From Pseudoalteromonas sp. Z1A8 (GTDB lineage Bacteria; Pseudomonadota; Gammaproteobacteria; Enterobacterales; Alteromonadaceae), in contig NZ_WTLB01000035.1 in assembly GCF_011378855.1 (NCBI RefSeq), positions 1-44,547 of the forward strand: a stretch of 44,547 nt of DNA, read 5' to 3'. The position numbers were made by a program, and so were the translations under genes. Numbering within the stretch: position 1 is the stretch's first letter; each line of letters starts with the position of its first letter. The notes below the pieces were generated by a model. It did no database searches. It had not been told where the DNA came from and was given only the letters and a program-made list of their open reading frames with translations. This document shows positions 1 to 9,415 of the stretch, in pieces.

Positions 1-22
1 GTTGTGAAGAATCAAACTGAAT

Positions 23-60
23 ACCAGCCTCAAGCTATTTAAAGAAAGCTTGAGGCTGGT
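23..60 (-). terminator. Inverted repeat downstream of queE
   Basis: Two perfect 14-bp arms (23-36 and 47-60) flank a 10-nt loop, placed 43 nt beyond the queE stop codon. The hairpin is strong, but neither strand shows a clean U-tract after it. It could be a transcription terminator for queE or an mRNA-end-stabilising hairpin. Confidence 0.5.
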
Positions 61-102
61 TAGAAGAGATGGTATCTACGTACTATAACTTTAAACTGCG
101 CT

Positions 103-780
103 TTAACTAATTCCTAAATACTTGTGTACTTGTATTGATAGGCGCCAGTTTTTGGCAATACAGGTGTCGATTGCGAGTTTGGTTGCCGATACTTTTTGGC
201 TAATTGGCTGCAAATAAACAAGCTTTGGATTAACGCCTGTTTTAGCAAATAATTCTTCTAGCTCTTCTACGTGTTTTTGCATAGCAACGGGGTGTTTAAT
301 CTCGTTGGCACGCTTCATGGTGCTGGTAAGTACTTCATAACCGCCGCGCATGTTGATTTTTGGCGATACCGTAACCCATGTTTGCTCTGGGGCAAGTATT
401 TCAAACGTGCCGCTGGTTTCTATTTGTGTGCTAAAACCATGTTCGTGTAATAAGTTACATACTGGGTTTAAATCGAACATACATGGCTCGCCGCCGGTAA
501 TTACTACATGCTTTGCGGTATAACCACGCGATTGAAACAACGCTAAAATTTGCTCTGCACTGGCGTTAGCCCAATGATCTGAGTCGGCCTTTTTTTCTAC
601 GGTTTCGTCCAGCGATACTTTATATACGTTATCAACATCCCAGGTTTGCTTAGTGTCGCACCAAGAGCAGCCTACAGGGCAACCTTGCAGACGTAAGAAT
701 ATTGAGGGTGTGCCAGTAAAGCTAGCTTCACCTTGAATGGTTTCAAACACTTCATTAATTTTGTACAAAAGAGATCTCAC
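103..780 (-). CDS. queE: 7-carboxy-7-deazaguanine synthase QueE
   Basis: Radical-SAM enzyme of queuosine/7-deazaguanine synthesis. It converts 6-carboxytetrahydropterin to 7-carboxy-7-deazaguanine, the substrate of QueC. The radical-SAM cluster motif is visible as C34-x3-C38-x2-C41 followed by DTKQTW, and a GGEP motif follows near residue 97. The N-terminus YKINEVFETIQGEA is the usual QueE start. At 225 aa the length is normal for the gammaproteobacterial type. It diverges from queC, the next enzyme in the pathway, with 133 bp between the starts, so the two may share regulation. No deazaguanine-type riboswitch was recognised in that gap. Confidence 0.93.
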   Translation of the reverse strand: MRSLLYKINEVFETIQGEASFTGTPSIFLRLQGCPVGCSWCDTKQTWDVDNVYKVSLDETVEKKADSDHWANASAEQILALFQSRGYTAKHVVITGGEPCMFDLNPVCNLLHEHGFSTQIETSGTFEILAPEQTWVTVSPKINMRGGYEVLTSTMKRANEIKHPVAMQKHVEELEELFAKTGVNPKLVYLQPISQKVSATKLAIDTCIAKNWRLSIQVHKYLGIS

Positions 781-837
781 TTACTACCTAGCAGCCAAAT
801 TGCTACTATTAAAAAACCAAAAAGCGCTGTGCAAAAA

Positions 838-866
838 TTGTTATTTAAGCTGCGGCCGTGTAGTAT
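838..866 (+). promoter_or_regulatory. Probable sigma-70 promoter of queC
   Basis: A -35-like TTGTTA (838-843) and a -10-like TAGTAT (861-866) are separated by 17 bp and lie about 48 bp upstream of the queC ATG. This is a pattern match only. Confidence 0.5.
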
Positions 867-913
867 ATCGCGCCCTGATATAAACCTCTATTAAAACTAA
901 GAGCAAAACAGAT

Positions 914-1570
914 ATGACGCAAAAAGTAGTTGTTATTTATTCCGGCGGTATGGACTCATTTACCGTATTAAATAAAGCCCTGCAACAAGGCCATGATGTA
1001 TATGCCCTATCATTTGACTATGGTCAGCGTCATGTAAAAGAGCTTAAAGTAGCGGCAAGTGTGTGCGAAAAATTAAACGTTCCGCACAAAATTGTTGATA
1101 TTTCGGCGATTAACCAACTTATTGGTGGCTCATCACTTACTGATGATATTGATGTACCTGAAGGCCATTACGAAGAAGAAAGCATGAAAAGTACGATCGT
1201 ACCTAATCGTAATATGATTTTGCTCTCACTTGCTGTTGGTTACGCGGTATCGCTTAAAGCTGGCCAAGTTTATTACGGCGCTCACTCTGGGGATCATGCT
1301 ATTTACCCTGACTGCCGTCCTGAATTTGTGCAAAAAATGGATGATGTGTGTCGTATTGCTAACTACGACGCTGTAGAAATTTTTAGCCCATACTTAAACA
1401 ATACTAAAATTGGTATTTTAACCGACGGTATTGAAATGGGTTTAGATTACAGCCAAACGTGGACTTGTTATAACGGCCGTGAAAAGGCCTGTGGTAAATG
1501 TGGCGCGTGCCAAGAGCGCCTTGAAGCATTTGCCCTAAATAACATTACAGACCCGTTAGAATACGAATAA
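914..1570 (+). CDS. queC: 7-cyano-7-deazaguanine synthase QueC
   Basis: ATP-dependent enzyme that turns 7-carboxy-7-deazaguanine into preQ0 in queuosine synthesis, in the cytoplasm. The PP-loop motif SGGMDS is at residues 10-15. Four zinc-ligand cysteines are seen near the C-terminus: C185, C193, C196 and C199, in the usual C-x7-C-x2-C-x2-C arrangement. The 218-aa length and the ending typical of the family indicate an intact gene. A good promoter precedes it and a terminator follows about 33 bp after the stop. It is the functional partner of the divergent queE. Confidence 0.95.
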   Translation: MTQKVVVIYSGGMDSFTVLNKALQQGHDVYALSFDYGQRHVKELKVAASVCEKLNVPHKIVDISAINQLIGGSSLTDDIDVPEGHYEEESMKSTIVPNRNMILLSLAVGYAVSLKAGQVYYGAHSGDHAIYPDCRPEFVQKMDDVCRIANYDAVEIFSPYLNNTKIGILTDGIEMGLDYSQTWTCYNGREKACGKCGACQERLEAFALNNITDPLEYE

Positions 1571-1602
1571 GCAGCAATTAATTAGTAATACAGTTGCTAC
1601 AA

Positions 1603-1635
1603 ACAAAAAAGACTATCATCGATAGCCTTTTTTGT
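1603..1635. terminator. Bidirectional intrinsic terminator
   Basis: The arms pair as GACTATC/GATAGCC with one A-C mismatch, and the A-run on the left mirrors the T-run on the right. It lies between convergent queC and the methyltransferase-like gene and can serve both strands. Confidence 0.8.
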
Positions 1636-1659
1636 TTAATTTTAACGAGTAGGTATAAA

Positions 1660-2109
1660 TTACAACCAGCGTTTTACGCGCGCTTTGTAAGCGGTAAACT
1701 CTTCGCCAAATAATTTAGTGAGCGCACGCTCCTCAGGTATTATTTGGAAAAACGTTAAATACGCAATAAACCCTATAACACATAAAAGTGCCCACAATGA
1801 GCTTAACCAAATACCCCACCCTGCTAAAATAAATGCAAAGCCTACATACATTGGGTTACGCGAAATCCGATAAATGCCGCTCGTAATAAGTTTTGACGCT
1901 TGCTCAGGTTTATTAGGGTTTACGGTGGTGTTTGCTATTTTAAAACTAACCACCCCTGCAATACAAAAAACACACCCTATAATGAGCAAACTTGCTGCTA
2001 AGTAGGTAATAAATGCGGTGAAATCAATAACACTATAATGCGCAATAAGCGCCATTATGCCTGCAAAAAACAGCACAACAATAACGGGAGGTATTTTATT
2101 ATTTAACAT
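1660..2109 (-). CDS. Isoprenylcysteine carboxyl methyltransferase-family membrane protein
   Basis: A 149-aa integral membrane protein with about four hydrophobic segments (roughly residues 9-30, 33-55, 85-105 and 107-125). The signature of the ICMT/PEMT membrane methyltransferase family is present: SRNPMYVGF around residue 84-92 and, near the end, PEERALTKLFGEEFTAYK, which forms the SAM and lipid binding part in family members. Bacterial members are common and their substrates are mostly unknown; isoprenylated cysteine is unlikely in bacteria. It is transcribed alone, convergent with queC, and diverges from the PspB-like gene. The family call is firm, the substrate is not. Confidence 0.75.
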   Translation of the reverse strand: MLNNKIPPVIVVLFFAGIMALIAHYSVIDFTAFITYLAASLLIIGCVFCIAGVVSFKIANTTVNPNKPEQASKLITSGIYRISRNPMYVGFAFILAGWGIWLSSLWALLCVIGFIAYLTFFQIIPEERALTKLFGEEFTAYKARVKRWL

Positions 2110-2317
2110 GGCAACTCACTGTATTGGCTAAAATATGTTTATTATATGGTGACACTGACGTTATTAAACAATATCTAAAGTGTATAAATGATGAACACGC
2201 TCAAAGCTGAGCTTAAGTGAACTATACAAATTAAGTTACAATTGTCAGCTTTATCAAAAGCGCTTAAAGGTTATACTTTAACCATAAACGAATAATAAAA
2301 TGATAAGGAATGAGATT

Positions 2318-2560
2318 ATGTCTGGAACTACGATGATTGTACTTATTGTGCTAATTTCGGTTGGCTCAGGAGTGGTTTACGATATGTATAAAAAGCATCT
2401 TGAGTTTAAGCATAAAATGCAAAACAACAACAGCGATGCCCATAAACAATTAGCTGAAACAAACGCACAAGTGCTTGCATTAAAAGAGCGTGTACAAACA
2501 CTTGAGGCTATTGTTACTGATTCAAGCTTTAGTGTTAAAGATGAAATTAATAAGCTTTAA
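2318..2560 (+). CDS. Small membrane protein, PspB-like
   Basis: An 80-aa protein with one N-terminal transmembrane segment (about residues 4-23) followed by a charged, probably coiled-coil tail. The tail contains LKERVQTLEAIV, which resembles the C-terminal ERIQALE part of phage-shock protein B. The start at 2318 is chosen because AAGGA lies 8 nt before it; an in-frame ATG at 2300 has no such site. No pspA or pspC is adjacent, so it may be a stand-alone PspB paralogue of envelope-stress type. The identification rests on layout and a short motif only. Confidence 0.55.
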   Translation: MSGTTMIVLIVLISVGSGVVYDMYKKHLEFKHKMQNNNSDAHKQLAETNAQVLALKERVQTLEAIVTDSSFSVKDEINKL

Positions 2561-2564
2561 ATTG

Positions 2565-3587
2565 TTATAAATAATTTGGATATAAATGCGCGTTTTCTGG
2601 CTGCTCAATGCCATGAGCAGCTAAAAAGCCACCAATAGCTTGCCCGCATCCCTGTGGTGCTCGCCCGCTGTCTATCTCAAAATTTAACTGATTAGCATGT
2701 TGCTTACCCATAGAGCAAAGCCCTACAGTACTTGGTGAGCGCATAGCAATGCTTAAGTTACCTATTTGCTCAACCGCAACGTGTTTACTAAAGCGAGCAA
2801 AATCTTTGTACTTAAATTGCTCGTTTACGTAGTCATTACTTGTAGCTACTAGTGCCGCAATTAAGGCGTGTAAAAAACTATTAGCAGATGAGTCTGCTGT
2901 TAAAAACGAAATAGTTTTGTTATTAAACTCGCTAAGTTGGCAACCCTCACATAAAAGCTCAACGGTGTATAAATGTTGCTCAGCTACTTGCTGTTGGCTT
3001 TTAAGCTCAATACTTTTTCCTGCAAATACAATGCGTTTAAGCACTTCATCAACACGGCTTTTTGCACTTGCGCTTTTAACAAGCTCAGGATTTTGCGCCA
3101 TTACCGGTAAGTCGTGATGGTTATTAAATGGCGTGCTTGTTGCGCCGCTTTGCGTTAACTGAAATAGCTCTCTTACTTCATGCTCACGCGCTACTTTTAA
3201 CGCTAAAAATGCGGTTTGAATAAGCTCTGATGTTGGTAAGTTTGGCTCTATTATCCAGCGTCTACCAAATAATAGCTTTTTGGCTTTGCCTTCATTTACA
3301 GATGCACTTTTTTGATAGTTATCTGGGCTCAGCACTGCTACTTGCAGGTAAATTTCTTCACCTTTTTGTGCAGCAAGCACTCTAAAGTGAGCCGAAAACT
3401 CTATACTATCAAGCACTTCGTTTACGCTTTCAAGCGTGTGCTTGTAACGTAAAAAATGTTGTGGCACTACCCAGCTACTATCAGCCAATTGCACAAGGGG
3501 TGCATAAGAAATAGGTTGCTCGTAACTGTGTTGCCATTTTTGCTCATTGCTAAGCAAATGATTAATGTGACTCTTGTTATCTGACAT
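2565..3587 (-). CDS. Conserved-looking protein of unknown function (340 aa)
   Basis: I do not recognise this protein. It is 340 aa, has no signal peptide and no membrane segment, and seems cytoplasmic. It has a soluble alpha/beta-like composition with a Gln/Ser-rich middle and a tail containing CGQAIGGFLAAHG. Two cysteines as CEGC near residue 213 are not part of a larger metal motif. The reading frame is intact with normal codon use for the window. It ends 4 nt from the convergent PspB-like gene, with no hairpin between them. Its start lies about 100 nt downstream of trmK on the same strand, so it could be the last cistron of the uvrB operon. Confidence 0.55.
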   Translation of the reverse strand: MSDNKSHINHLLSNEQKWQHSYEQPISYAPLVQLADSSWVVPQHFLRYKHTLESVNEVLDSIEFSAHFRVLAAQKGEEIYLQVAVLSPDNYQKSASVNEGKAKKLLFGRRWIIEPNLPTSELIQTAFLALKVAREHEVRELFQLTQSGATSTPFNNHHDLPVMAQNPELVKSASAKSRVDEVLKRIVFAGKSIELKSQQQVAEQHLYTVELLCEGCQLSEFNNKTISFLTADSSANSFLHALIAALVATSNDYVNEQFKYKDFARFSKHVAVEQIGNLSIAMRSPSTVGLCSMGKQHANQLNFEIDSGRAPQGCGQAIGGFLAAHGIEQPENAHLYPNYL

Positions 3588-3670
3588 AAATAAACCAAAT
3601 AAACTCGCGTTGTGCGATATAAACTATGAACACATTACGTCGTCAATGTCGTAATTAGATCACATGTGCG

Positions 3671-3690
3671 CCCTACTTTCGGGCTTTTTT
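3671..3690 (+). terminator. Plus-strand terminator-like hairpin without an obvious gene
   Basis: GCCC and GGGC arms with a 7-nt loop are followed by six T on the plus strand. The T-run overlaps the trmK stop codon. The orientation does not fit trmK or the 340-aa gene, which both run on the minus strand. It may terminate an unannotated plus-strand transcript from about 3600, or be chance. Confidence 0.4.
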
Positions 3691-4369
3691 AACTATCGGT
3701 GAGTTCTTGATAGTCTGTTATAACTTTTTGATAGTATGGCTTATCTTTATTGAGCATTTTATTATAATGATTTATGAGTTGGCGCTGGTACATAGCGTGC
3801 TCTGCACTAGCAAAGTCCCACATTTTATTGCCGGTATGACTAATCTCATTATTGGTACTAAAGCTCACTTCAATCACTTCATAAAAACGTTTGTTGTCGT
3901 AAACTATTTGCTCACTTATAAGCCCTAAACCAAGCTGTTTTAAACCAGCTCGTAACTTATAAGTGTGATGCACTGGGCATAAAATAAAACGAACATTCTG
4001 TAAATTATCAACGGCGTTATTAGCAATAATTTGTTGTATTAAACTTAACAACAGCTCACCGCCAACACCTGCAATTACAACTACTTGGCTTTTACTTTGA
4101 GCAATTTCAATTTTGCCTACGTCCTGACATAAGACCTGCCACTGCGGTTTTTTATTACAGTTTTTTTGTAATTTATTAATCGATGATAATTGCGCGCTTA
4201 AATCGTCCATTAAAGTGGCGACTATATCAACAAATATGACTTGGTTTGCAGCCGCGCGTTTTAGTAGCGCCATGCCTAAATAACCATGGTCGCAGCAGCA
4301 ATCCCAAATAATATCGTGATGCTGCGAAATTAATGTATCAATGGCAGTTAGGCGTTTGCTGAGCTTCAT
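3689..4369 (-). CDS. trmK: tRNA (adenine(22)-N1)-methyltransferase, TrmK family
   Basis: SAM-dependent methyltransferase of the TrmK/YqfN family, which places m1A at position 22 of tRNA in characterised members. The SAM-binding motif near the N-terminus is the family-typical DCCCDHGYLG at residues 23-32. A glycine-rich IAGVGGELLL follows at about residue 100 and CPVHHTYKLR at about 152-161. The length of 226 aa is normal. The ATG directly follows the TAA of the upstream methyltransferase gene (TAAATG), so translation is probably coupled. It is the distal cistron of the MATE-uvrB-methyltransferase operon. Confidence 0.82.
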   Translation of the reverse strand: MKLSKRLTAIDTLISQHHDIIWDCCCDHGYLGMALLKRAAANQVIFVDIVATLMDDLSAQLSSINKLQKNCNKKPQWQVLCQDVGKIEIAQSKSQVVVIAGVGGELLLSLIQQIIANNAVDNLQNVRFILCPVHHTYKLRAGLKQLGLGLISEQIVYDNKRFYEVIEVSFSTNNEISHTGNKMWDFASAEHAMYQRQLINHYNKMLNKDKPYYQKVITDYQELTDS

Positions 4370-5308
4370 TTAAGCGGGTATTTGTGACGTTTTGTAGATA
4401 AGTGCTTTTAAGCTTCTGTCGCTGTCTACTTCAATAAAGCGTTCGGTAGGGGCTAAGCGCTCAACAAATTCAATTGCGCCTTCGGTGTGCTCATTTATTA
4501 AAACTTTAAACGCATCTTCACTAAGCTCTGGGCTATTAGCACACAATAACAATTGTGTTGTGTCGCAAAGTAGCTCTGGTAATCTGCGCAGCACTTTTTG
4601 ATAGTCTTTAGTTAATATAAAGCTGCCTTTTTGAAAGCTTGGCGGATCAACTATTATTAAGTCAAACGGGGCTGCTTTTTTTAGTTTTCCAAACGACTTT
4701 AAAATATCATGAGGTAAAAAACTCACGCCGCGCTCAAAACCGTTTAGTTGATGGTTTTGCTTACCTACTTTAAGTACGCCTTTGCTCATATCCATGTTCA
4801 TTACATGATCAGCCCCGCCTTGCATTGCTGCAAGCGAAAACCCACACGTATATGAAAACAAATTAAGCACTTTGCCATGCTTACTATTAGCCATTACAAA
4901 CTCACGGCCGCTGCGCATATCGGGAAATATTCCGGTATTTTGGCGGCTCTGTAAATCAACCAAAAAACGAATGCCGTTTTCGGTTACAACATGCGGGTGA
5001 GGTAATTGCCCATAAACCACGGTGTTTTGGCTTTGTACACCAGCGCGTTGCTGATACACAAGTGACGTAATAAGTTCTGGCTGGTTTGCTTGCGCCCACT
5101 GCCACACAACATCGGTAAGCTCGCTTAGTGTTTGTTCGTCAATTTCGTCGTACGAAACCAAAAACAAACTTGGCGGATAAAAGTCTAAATTAATATGACT
5201 TAACGTCTCAACACTATGGCCACGGCCATGAAAAACACGGCACAGTTCATTTTTTAAAATTGGCGCATCTTCAAGCGCAGTAATAAGAGGAGTAAAGTTT
5301 GCTGTCAT
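4370..5308 (-). CDS. Class I SAM-dependent methyltransferase, RlmI/RlmK-like
   Basis: A 312-aa cytoplasmic methyltransferase. The catalytic half begins near residue 130 with TGIFPDMRSGREF and VLNLFSYTCGFSL (SAM motif I). A DPPSFQKGSF motif sits near residue 221, as in rRNA base methyltransferases of the RlmI/RlmK type. The N-terminal about 120 residues are specific and carry no recognisable PUA domain, so the protein is shorter than E. coli RlmI (396 aa). The substrate is probably an RNA base but cannot be read from sequence. It starts 2 nt after the uvrB stop and abuts trmK, and so belongs to one operon with both. Confidence 0.75.
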   Translation of the reverse strand: MTANFTPLITALEDAPILKNELCRVFHGRGHSVETLSHINLDFYPPSLFLVSYDEIDEQTLSELTDVVWQWAQANQPELITSLVYQQRAGVQSQNTVVYGQLPHPHVVTENGIRFLVDLQSRQNTGIFPDMRSGREFVMANSKHGKVLNLFSYTCGFSLAAMQGGADHVMNMDMSKGVLKVGKQNHQLNGFERGVSFLPHDILKSFGKLKKAAPFDLIIVDPPSFQKGSFILTKDYQKVLRRLPELLCDTTQLLLCANSPELSEDAFKVLINEHTEGAIEFVERLAPTERFIEVDSDRSLKALIYKTSQIPA

Positions 5309-5310
5309 TT

Positions 5311-7305
5311 TTAATTAATCAACTGTTGTTGTAGTTCATGTATTTCATCGCGAACAGAGCCCGCTTTTTCAAATTCTAGGTCGCTTGCGTATGCATGCAT
5401 TTTGGTTTCAAGCTGCTTAATTTGCACGGTAATTTCTTTGGCGCTAAGTACCTTTTTAGAGTCTTTACGAACAAGTCTAAGGTTATCTTTAGGGCCGGCT
5501 TCTTCGCCTACATCCATCGCATCAAGAATCTTTTTGGCTAGTGAATGCGGTTCAATACCGTGTTCAATATTATAAGCATGCTGAATTTCGCGTCGGCGCG
5601 CTGTTTCGTCCATGGCCTTAGCCATCGATTTTGTAATTTTATCACCGTATAAAATAGCGCGACCATCTAAGTGACGTGCAGCACGACCAATGGTTTGAAT
5701 AATTGAACGCGCTGAGCGTAAAAAGCCTTCTTTGTCTGCATCAAGTATGGCGACTAACGCCACTTCTGGCATATCTAGGCCTTCTCGAAGTAAGTTAATG
5801 CCTACTAACACATCAAACACACCTGCACGTAAATCACGAATAATTTCAACCCGTTCAACAGTGTCTATGTCTGAATGTAAGTAACGCACTTTTACGTCGT
5901 GCTCACTTAAGTAATCGGTTAAATCCTCAGACATACGTTTGGTCAAAGTGGTTACAAGTACGCGTTCGCCCTTCTCTACACTTTTATAAATTTCTGAAAG
6001 TAAGTCATCAACCTGATCGCCTACTGGGCGCACTTCAATAAGTGGGTCAAGCAGTCCTGTTGGGCGAATTACTTGCTCTGCAATTGCGCCCACACAACGC
6101 TCTAATTCAAAATCACCAGGTGTAGCCGATACATAAATTGTTTGTGGTGAAATAGCTTCAAATTCTTCAAAGCGCAGCGGCCTGTTATCCATTGCTGAGG
6201 GCATTCTGAAGCCATACTCAACTAAGTTTTCTTTACGGCTTCTGTCGCCTTTATACATCGCGCCAATTTGCGATACGGTTACGTGCGATTCATCAATAAT
6301 CATCAATGCGTCGTCTGGGAGATAATCAAGTAACGTAGGCGGCGGATCGCCAGGCGTACGGCCCGATAAATAGCGGCTGTAGTTTTCTATACCAGAGCAA
6401 TAACCTAGCTCTCGCATCATTTCTATATCGTATTGCGTACGCTGAGTTACACGCTGCTCTTCTACTAATTTATTAGCACTGAGTAACTGGGCTCTTCGAT
6501 CTTTTAGTTCTTCTTGTATTTTATCGATAGCACCGAGTATTTTTTCACGCGGGGTAACGTAGTGTGTTTTTGGATAGATAGTGGTGCGTATTATATGCTT
6601 TTCGACGGCGCCAGTAAGCGGATCAAAAATACTTAAGCGCTCTATTTCGTCATCAAACATTTCTACGCGAATTGCGAAGGTGCTAGATTCTGCAGGAAAT
6701 ATATCAACCACTTCACCGCGTACACGATACGTACCACGGCTAAAATCTATGTCGTTACGCGTATATTGTATTTCGGCAAGGCGACGTAGCATGTCGCGTT
6801 GATCTACTTTTTCGCCCACTTTTAAAAGCAGCATCATTTTCATATATGACTTAGGGTCGCCCAAACCATAAATAGCCGATACCGACGCCACAATAATGGT
6901 GTCGCGGCGTTCAAGCAGTGCTTTGGTTGCACTTAAACGCATTTGCTCTATGTGCTCGTTTATTGAGGCATCTTTTTCAATAAAGGTGTCGCTTGATACA
7001 ACATAGGCTTCTGGCTGGTAGTAATCATAATACGATACAAAATACTCAACCGCATTTTTAGGGAAAAACTCTTTCATTTCTCCGTATAGCTGCGCGGCAA
7101 GTGTTTTATTGTGCGCCATTATTATTGTTGGACGGTTTAAGTCGTTAATAATATTAGCCATGGTAAAGGTTTTACCTGTACCAGTGGCGCCTAATAATGT
7201 TTGATGTGCAAGCCCTGCTTCTAGGCCTTCGCACAGCTGTTTAATCGCTGTTGGCTGATCGCCTGCTGGTTTAAAATGTGATTTTAACTGAAAATGGTCG
7301 CTCAA
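5311..7305 (-). CDS. uvrB: Excinuclease ABC subunit UvrB
   Basis: Damage-verification helicase-like subunit of nucleotide excision repair; it works with UvrA and UvrC in the cytoplasm. Visible features are Walker A GATGTGKT near residue 39-46, the beta-hairpin segment [11 protein letters not shown] near residue 92, DESHVT of motif [10 protein letters not shown] of motif VI, and a C-terminal UVR domain (residues about 625-660) that contacts UvrC. The length of 664 aa is normal. The start codon is TTG: the product then begins [18 protein letters not shown], which aligns with known UvrB starts, and the TTG overlaps the MATE stop as TTGA. No LexA-type box (CTGT-N8-ACAG) was seen before MATE or uvrB, which is unusual for an SOS gene. 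Confidence 0.98.
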   Translation of the reverse strand: MSDHFQLKSHFKPAGDQPTAIKQLCEGLEAGLAHQTLLGATGTGKTFTMANIINDLNRPTIIMAHNKTLAAQLYGEMKEFFPKNAVEYFVSYYDYYQPEAYVVSSDTFIEKDASINEHIEQMRLSATKALLERRDTIIVASVSAIYGLGDPKSYMKMMLLLKVGEKVDQRDMLRRLAEIQYTRNDIDFSRGTYRVRGEVVDIFPAESSTFAIRVEMFDDEIERLSIFDPLTGAVEKHIIRTTIYPKTHYVTPREKILGAIDKIQEELKDRRAQLLSANKLVEEQRVTQRTQYDIEMMRELGYCSGIENYSRYLSGRTPGDPPPTLLDYLPDDALMIIDESHVTVSQIGAMYKGDRSRKENLVEYGFRMPSAMDNRPLRFEEFEAISPQTIYVSATPGDFELERCVGAIAEQVIRPTGLLDPLIEVRPVGDQVDDLLSEIYKSVEKGERVLVTTLTKRMSEDLTDYLSEHDVKVRYLHSDIDTVERVEIIRDLRAGVFDVLVGINLLREGLDMPEVALVAILDADKEGFLRSARSIIQTIGRAARHLDGRAILYGDKITKSMAKAMDETARRREIQHAYNIEHGIEPHSLAKKILDAMDVGEEAGPKDNLRLVRKDSKKVLSAKEITVQIKQLETKMHAYASDLEFEKAGSVRDEIHELQQQLIN

Positions 7306-8681
7306 TTATTGCACTCCTGTAACGATTCGCCGCTCAGCGTTTCTAGTTTTTTCATAAACCATTTATACGCCACTATTGCTGTAAATAAGTTACCTAAAGC
7401 AGCGCCAATAAACAGCCCTAATAATCCGGCTATTTCGTTGCCTACATAAGCAAATGGTACATAAAATATGAATAACCGAATGACACTTAAAACCAGTGCG
7501 TACATTGGTTTGTGTAAAGCATTAAACGATGAGTTTGATAATATGATCACCCCTTGTAAGCCATAGCTCAACGGGATGGTATAAATAAAGAGCTTAATTA
7601 CATCTATTACGGCTTGTTCTTTACCAAACAATTGGCTTATAACGCCTGAAAATGCAATGAGTAATACGTAAATAGCAAATTGCCATACCATCACAAATTT
7701 TAGTGTACCTGTGTACGCTTCTTTAACGCGGCACAATTTGCCAGCCCCAAAATTTTGGCTAACAAACGGCGGCAAAGTCATAGATAGCGCAAGCACTAAT
7801 ATACTTGCAATAGATTCTATACGGCTGCCTACCCCAAATGCGGCTACAGCCTCTGGGCCGTGGTGCGCAACCATAGCGGTCATTACGGCCATTGCAACCG
7901 GTGTAAGCATGTTCGCACCTGCTGCAGGTAAACCAATCTTTAATATTTTACGAATAGCGCCAACAACCGTTTGCTTGCCCGCTTTTAGGCTCAACAAACG
8001 CTTTTTAAACATTAATATATACAAAATAATAATTACTGCGACTGCCCATGCAATAACACTTGCTATGGCTGCACCTTGAATACCTAAGGCAGGTATTGGT
8101 CCAAACCCAAATATCAACATGGGGTCAAGTATCGCGTTTATAAGCCCTGCTCCGCCCATTACTATACTTGGCGTTTTTGTATCACCACTGGCGCGCAGTA
8201 CCGAATTACCAATCATGGGGGTTATTAAAAATAAGCTACCAATAAACCATACATTCATGTATTCGTGTATTAACGGTAATACTTGTGCGCCCGCTCCGAG
8301 TAAAGTAAATATTGGGTCAATCATTAAATACCCAACCGACGACAACACAATAACTAAAACCACACCAACCATTAAAGAAATGCTGGCATCAAAACGTGCT
8401 TCATCAATTTTATTACTACCGAGTGCTTTAGCAATAACCGCAGATGTACCAATACCCAGTCCTATTGCTAAGCTAATAACGGTAAAAGTAACCGGAAACG
8501 TAAAGCTCACAGCAGCAAGTGGCTCAGTGCCAAGTAAGCTTATAAAGAAGGTATCTACAATATTGAACATCATTAGCGTGATCATGCCGAATATCATCGG
8601 GATGGTCATCGTCTTTAATGTAGGCAAAATGGGATCGTTTAGTAAATCTGGGCGAGTCTGAGATTTTGAAATTGCGCGCAT
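7302..8681 (-). CDS. MATE-family multidrug/sodium antiporter
   Basis: Inner-membrane exporter of 459 aa with about 12 hydrophobic helices arranged as two homologous six-helix halves. Typical MATE sequence is seen at the N-terminus ([21 protein letters not shown], split here by helix 1) and at [14 protein letters not shown]. Members export cationic drugs or metabolites in exchange for Na+ or H+; the substrate here is unknown. It is the first gene of a minus-strand operon and its stop overlaps the uvrB TTG start by 4 nt. Pairing of an exporter with uvrB could mean joint expression under genotoxic stress, but this is inference. Confidence 0.88.
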   Translation of the reverse strand: MRAISKSQTRPDLLNDPILPTLKTMTIPMIFGMITLMMFNIVDTFFISLLGTEPLAAVSFTFPVTFTVISLAIGLGIGTSAVIAKALGSNKIDEARFDASISLMVGVVLVIVLSSVGYLMIDPIFTLLGAGAQVLPLIHEYMNVWFIGSLFLITPMIGNSVLRASGDTKTPSIVMGGAGLINAILDPMLIFGFGPIPALGIQGAAIASVIAWAVAVIIILYILMFKKRLLSLKAGKQTVVGAIRKILKIGLPAAGANMLTPVAMAVMTAMVAHHGPEAVAAFGVGSRIESIASILVLALSMTLPPFVSQNFGAGKLCRVKEAYTGTLKFVMVWQFAIYVLLIAFSGVISQLFGKEQAVIDVIKLFIYTIPLSYGLQGVIILSNSSFNALHKPMYALVLSVIRLFIFYVPFAYVGNEIAGLLGLFIGAALGNLFTAIVAYKWFMKKLETLSGESLQECNN

Positions 8682-9092
8682 GGAATAAATAGGCCTCTTT
8701 TACTGAACGAATCATTTTAAAGCATCAAGGCAGTTCAAGCCACGGATTTATCACTACAATTGATGTAATTAATGAAGTAAAGATTCGAAAAAATAGTAAA
8801 ACTTCATTTTTACATCTTTTTGTTAAAATAGAGCCTTAACACTCCAAAAAACAATTAAAACACATTTTTATAACTTTTATTACAAACACACTGTGTTATC
8901 TGGTGCTTTTTTACACAAAGGCATGACTTGATTTATCGTTACGAAAAAATTCACTCATCGAGTTACACCCTTTAGGCATAAAAACATAACCAATTGTTTT
9001 TAAACAAATTAAAAATAATGATTTAAAAGCTTGAAATCGTTGTAGCGCCCTAGACCATTGGTGCCGATGATGTTCTTAAAGTTTCATAAACA

Positions 9093-9121
9093 GAGTTATC
9101 CACAGAAACCGTGGATAACTC
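9093..9121. promoter_or_regulatory. Hairpin made of two inverted DnaA boxes
   Basis: Two perfect 11-bp arms (9093-9103 and 9111-9121) flank a 7-nt spacer. The left arm contains a perfect DnaA-box consensus TTATCCACA (9096-9104). The right arm contains, on the minus strand, TTATCCACG, which differs at one position. This may be a DnaA-binding site or simply a stable hairpin. Confidence 0.55.
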
Positions 9122-9377
9122 ATTCAAACCCGCATTTATAAAGGCTTTGAGAGAGCCGCAATTTTCGATGAGGTCCAACCAATTAATCATTTGCTAATTG
9201 TGGCATTTTTATAAACTCACACTAAAAATTGTAGCTCGCCGGTTTTTCTTCTTAACATAGTTGTACGTTGGTAAACAAAAAACGTTTAAGACAAAGTTAA
9301 GTTATTGATTGTTCTATTTTTGAACGCAGAAAATAAATACCCTATTTATAAATAGTGATTAGATCACAATTAAGGGT

Positions 9378-9415
9378 AAAAAATACTTCTGTGAATATTC
9401 ACAGAAGTATTTTTT
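9378..9415. terminator. Perfect 38-bp palindrome, bidirectional terminator
   Basis: The sequence is a perfect palindrome centred between 9396 and 9397, with an A-run on the left and a seven-T run on the right. It would form a long hairpin followed by U in either direction. No gene on either side is close enough to need it, so an unannotated short transcript may end here. TGTGA/TCACA in the centre is spaced by 4 nt, not the 6 nt of a CRP site. Confidence 0.7.

Noticed and set aside
781..913. Possible preQ1/preQ0 riboswitch before queC
   Set aside because: No conserved aptamer pattern was recognised, and the likely transcript leader between the -10 box and the ATG is only about 40 nt.
9354..9368. 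Possible CRP site GTGATTAGATCAC
   Set aside because: The half-sites are 5 nt apart instead of 6 and no suitable promoter lies next to it. The TGTGA/TCACA pair at 9391-9404 has a 4-nt spacer and is part of the terminator palindrome.
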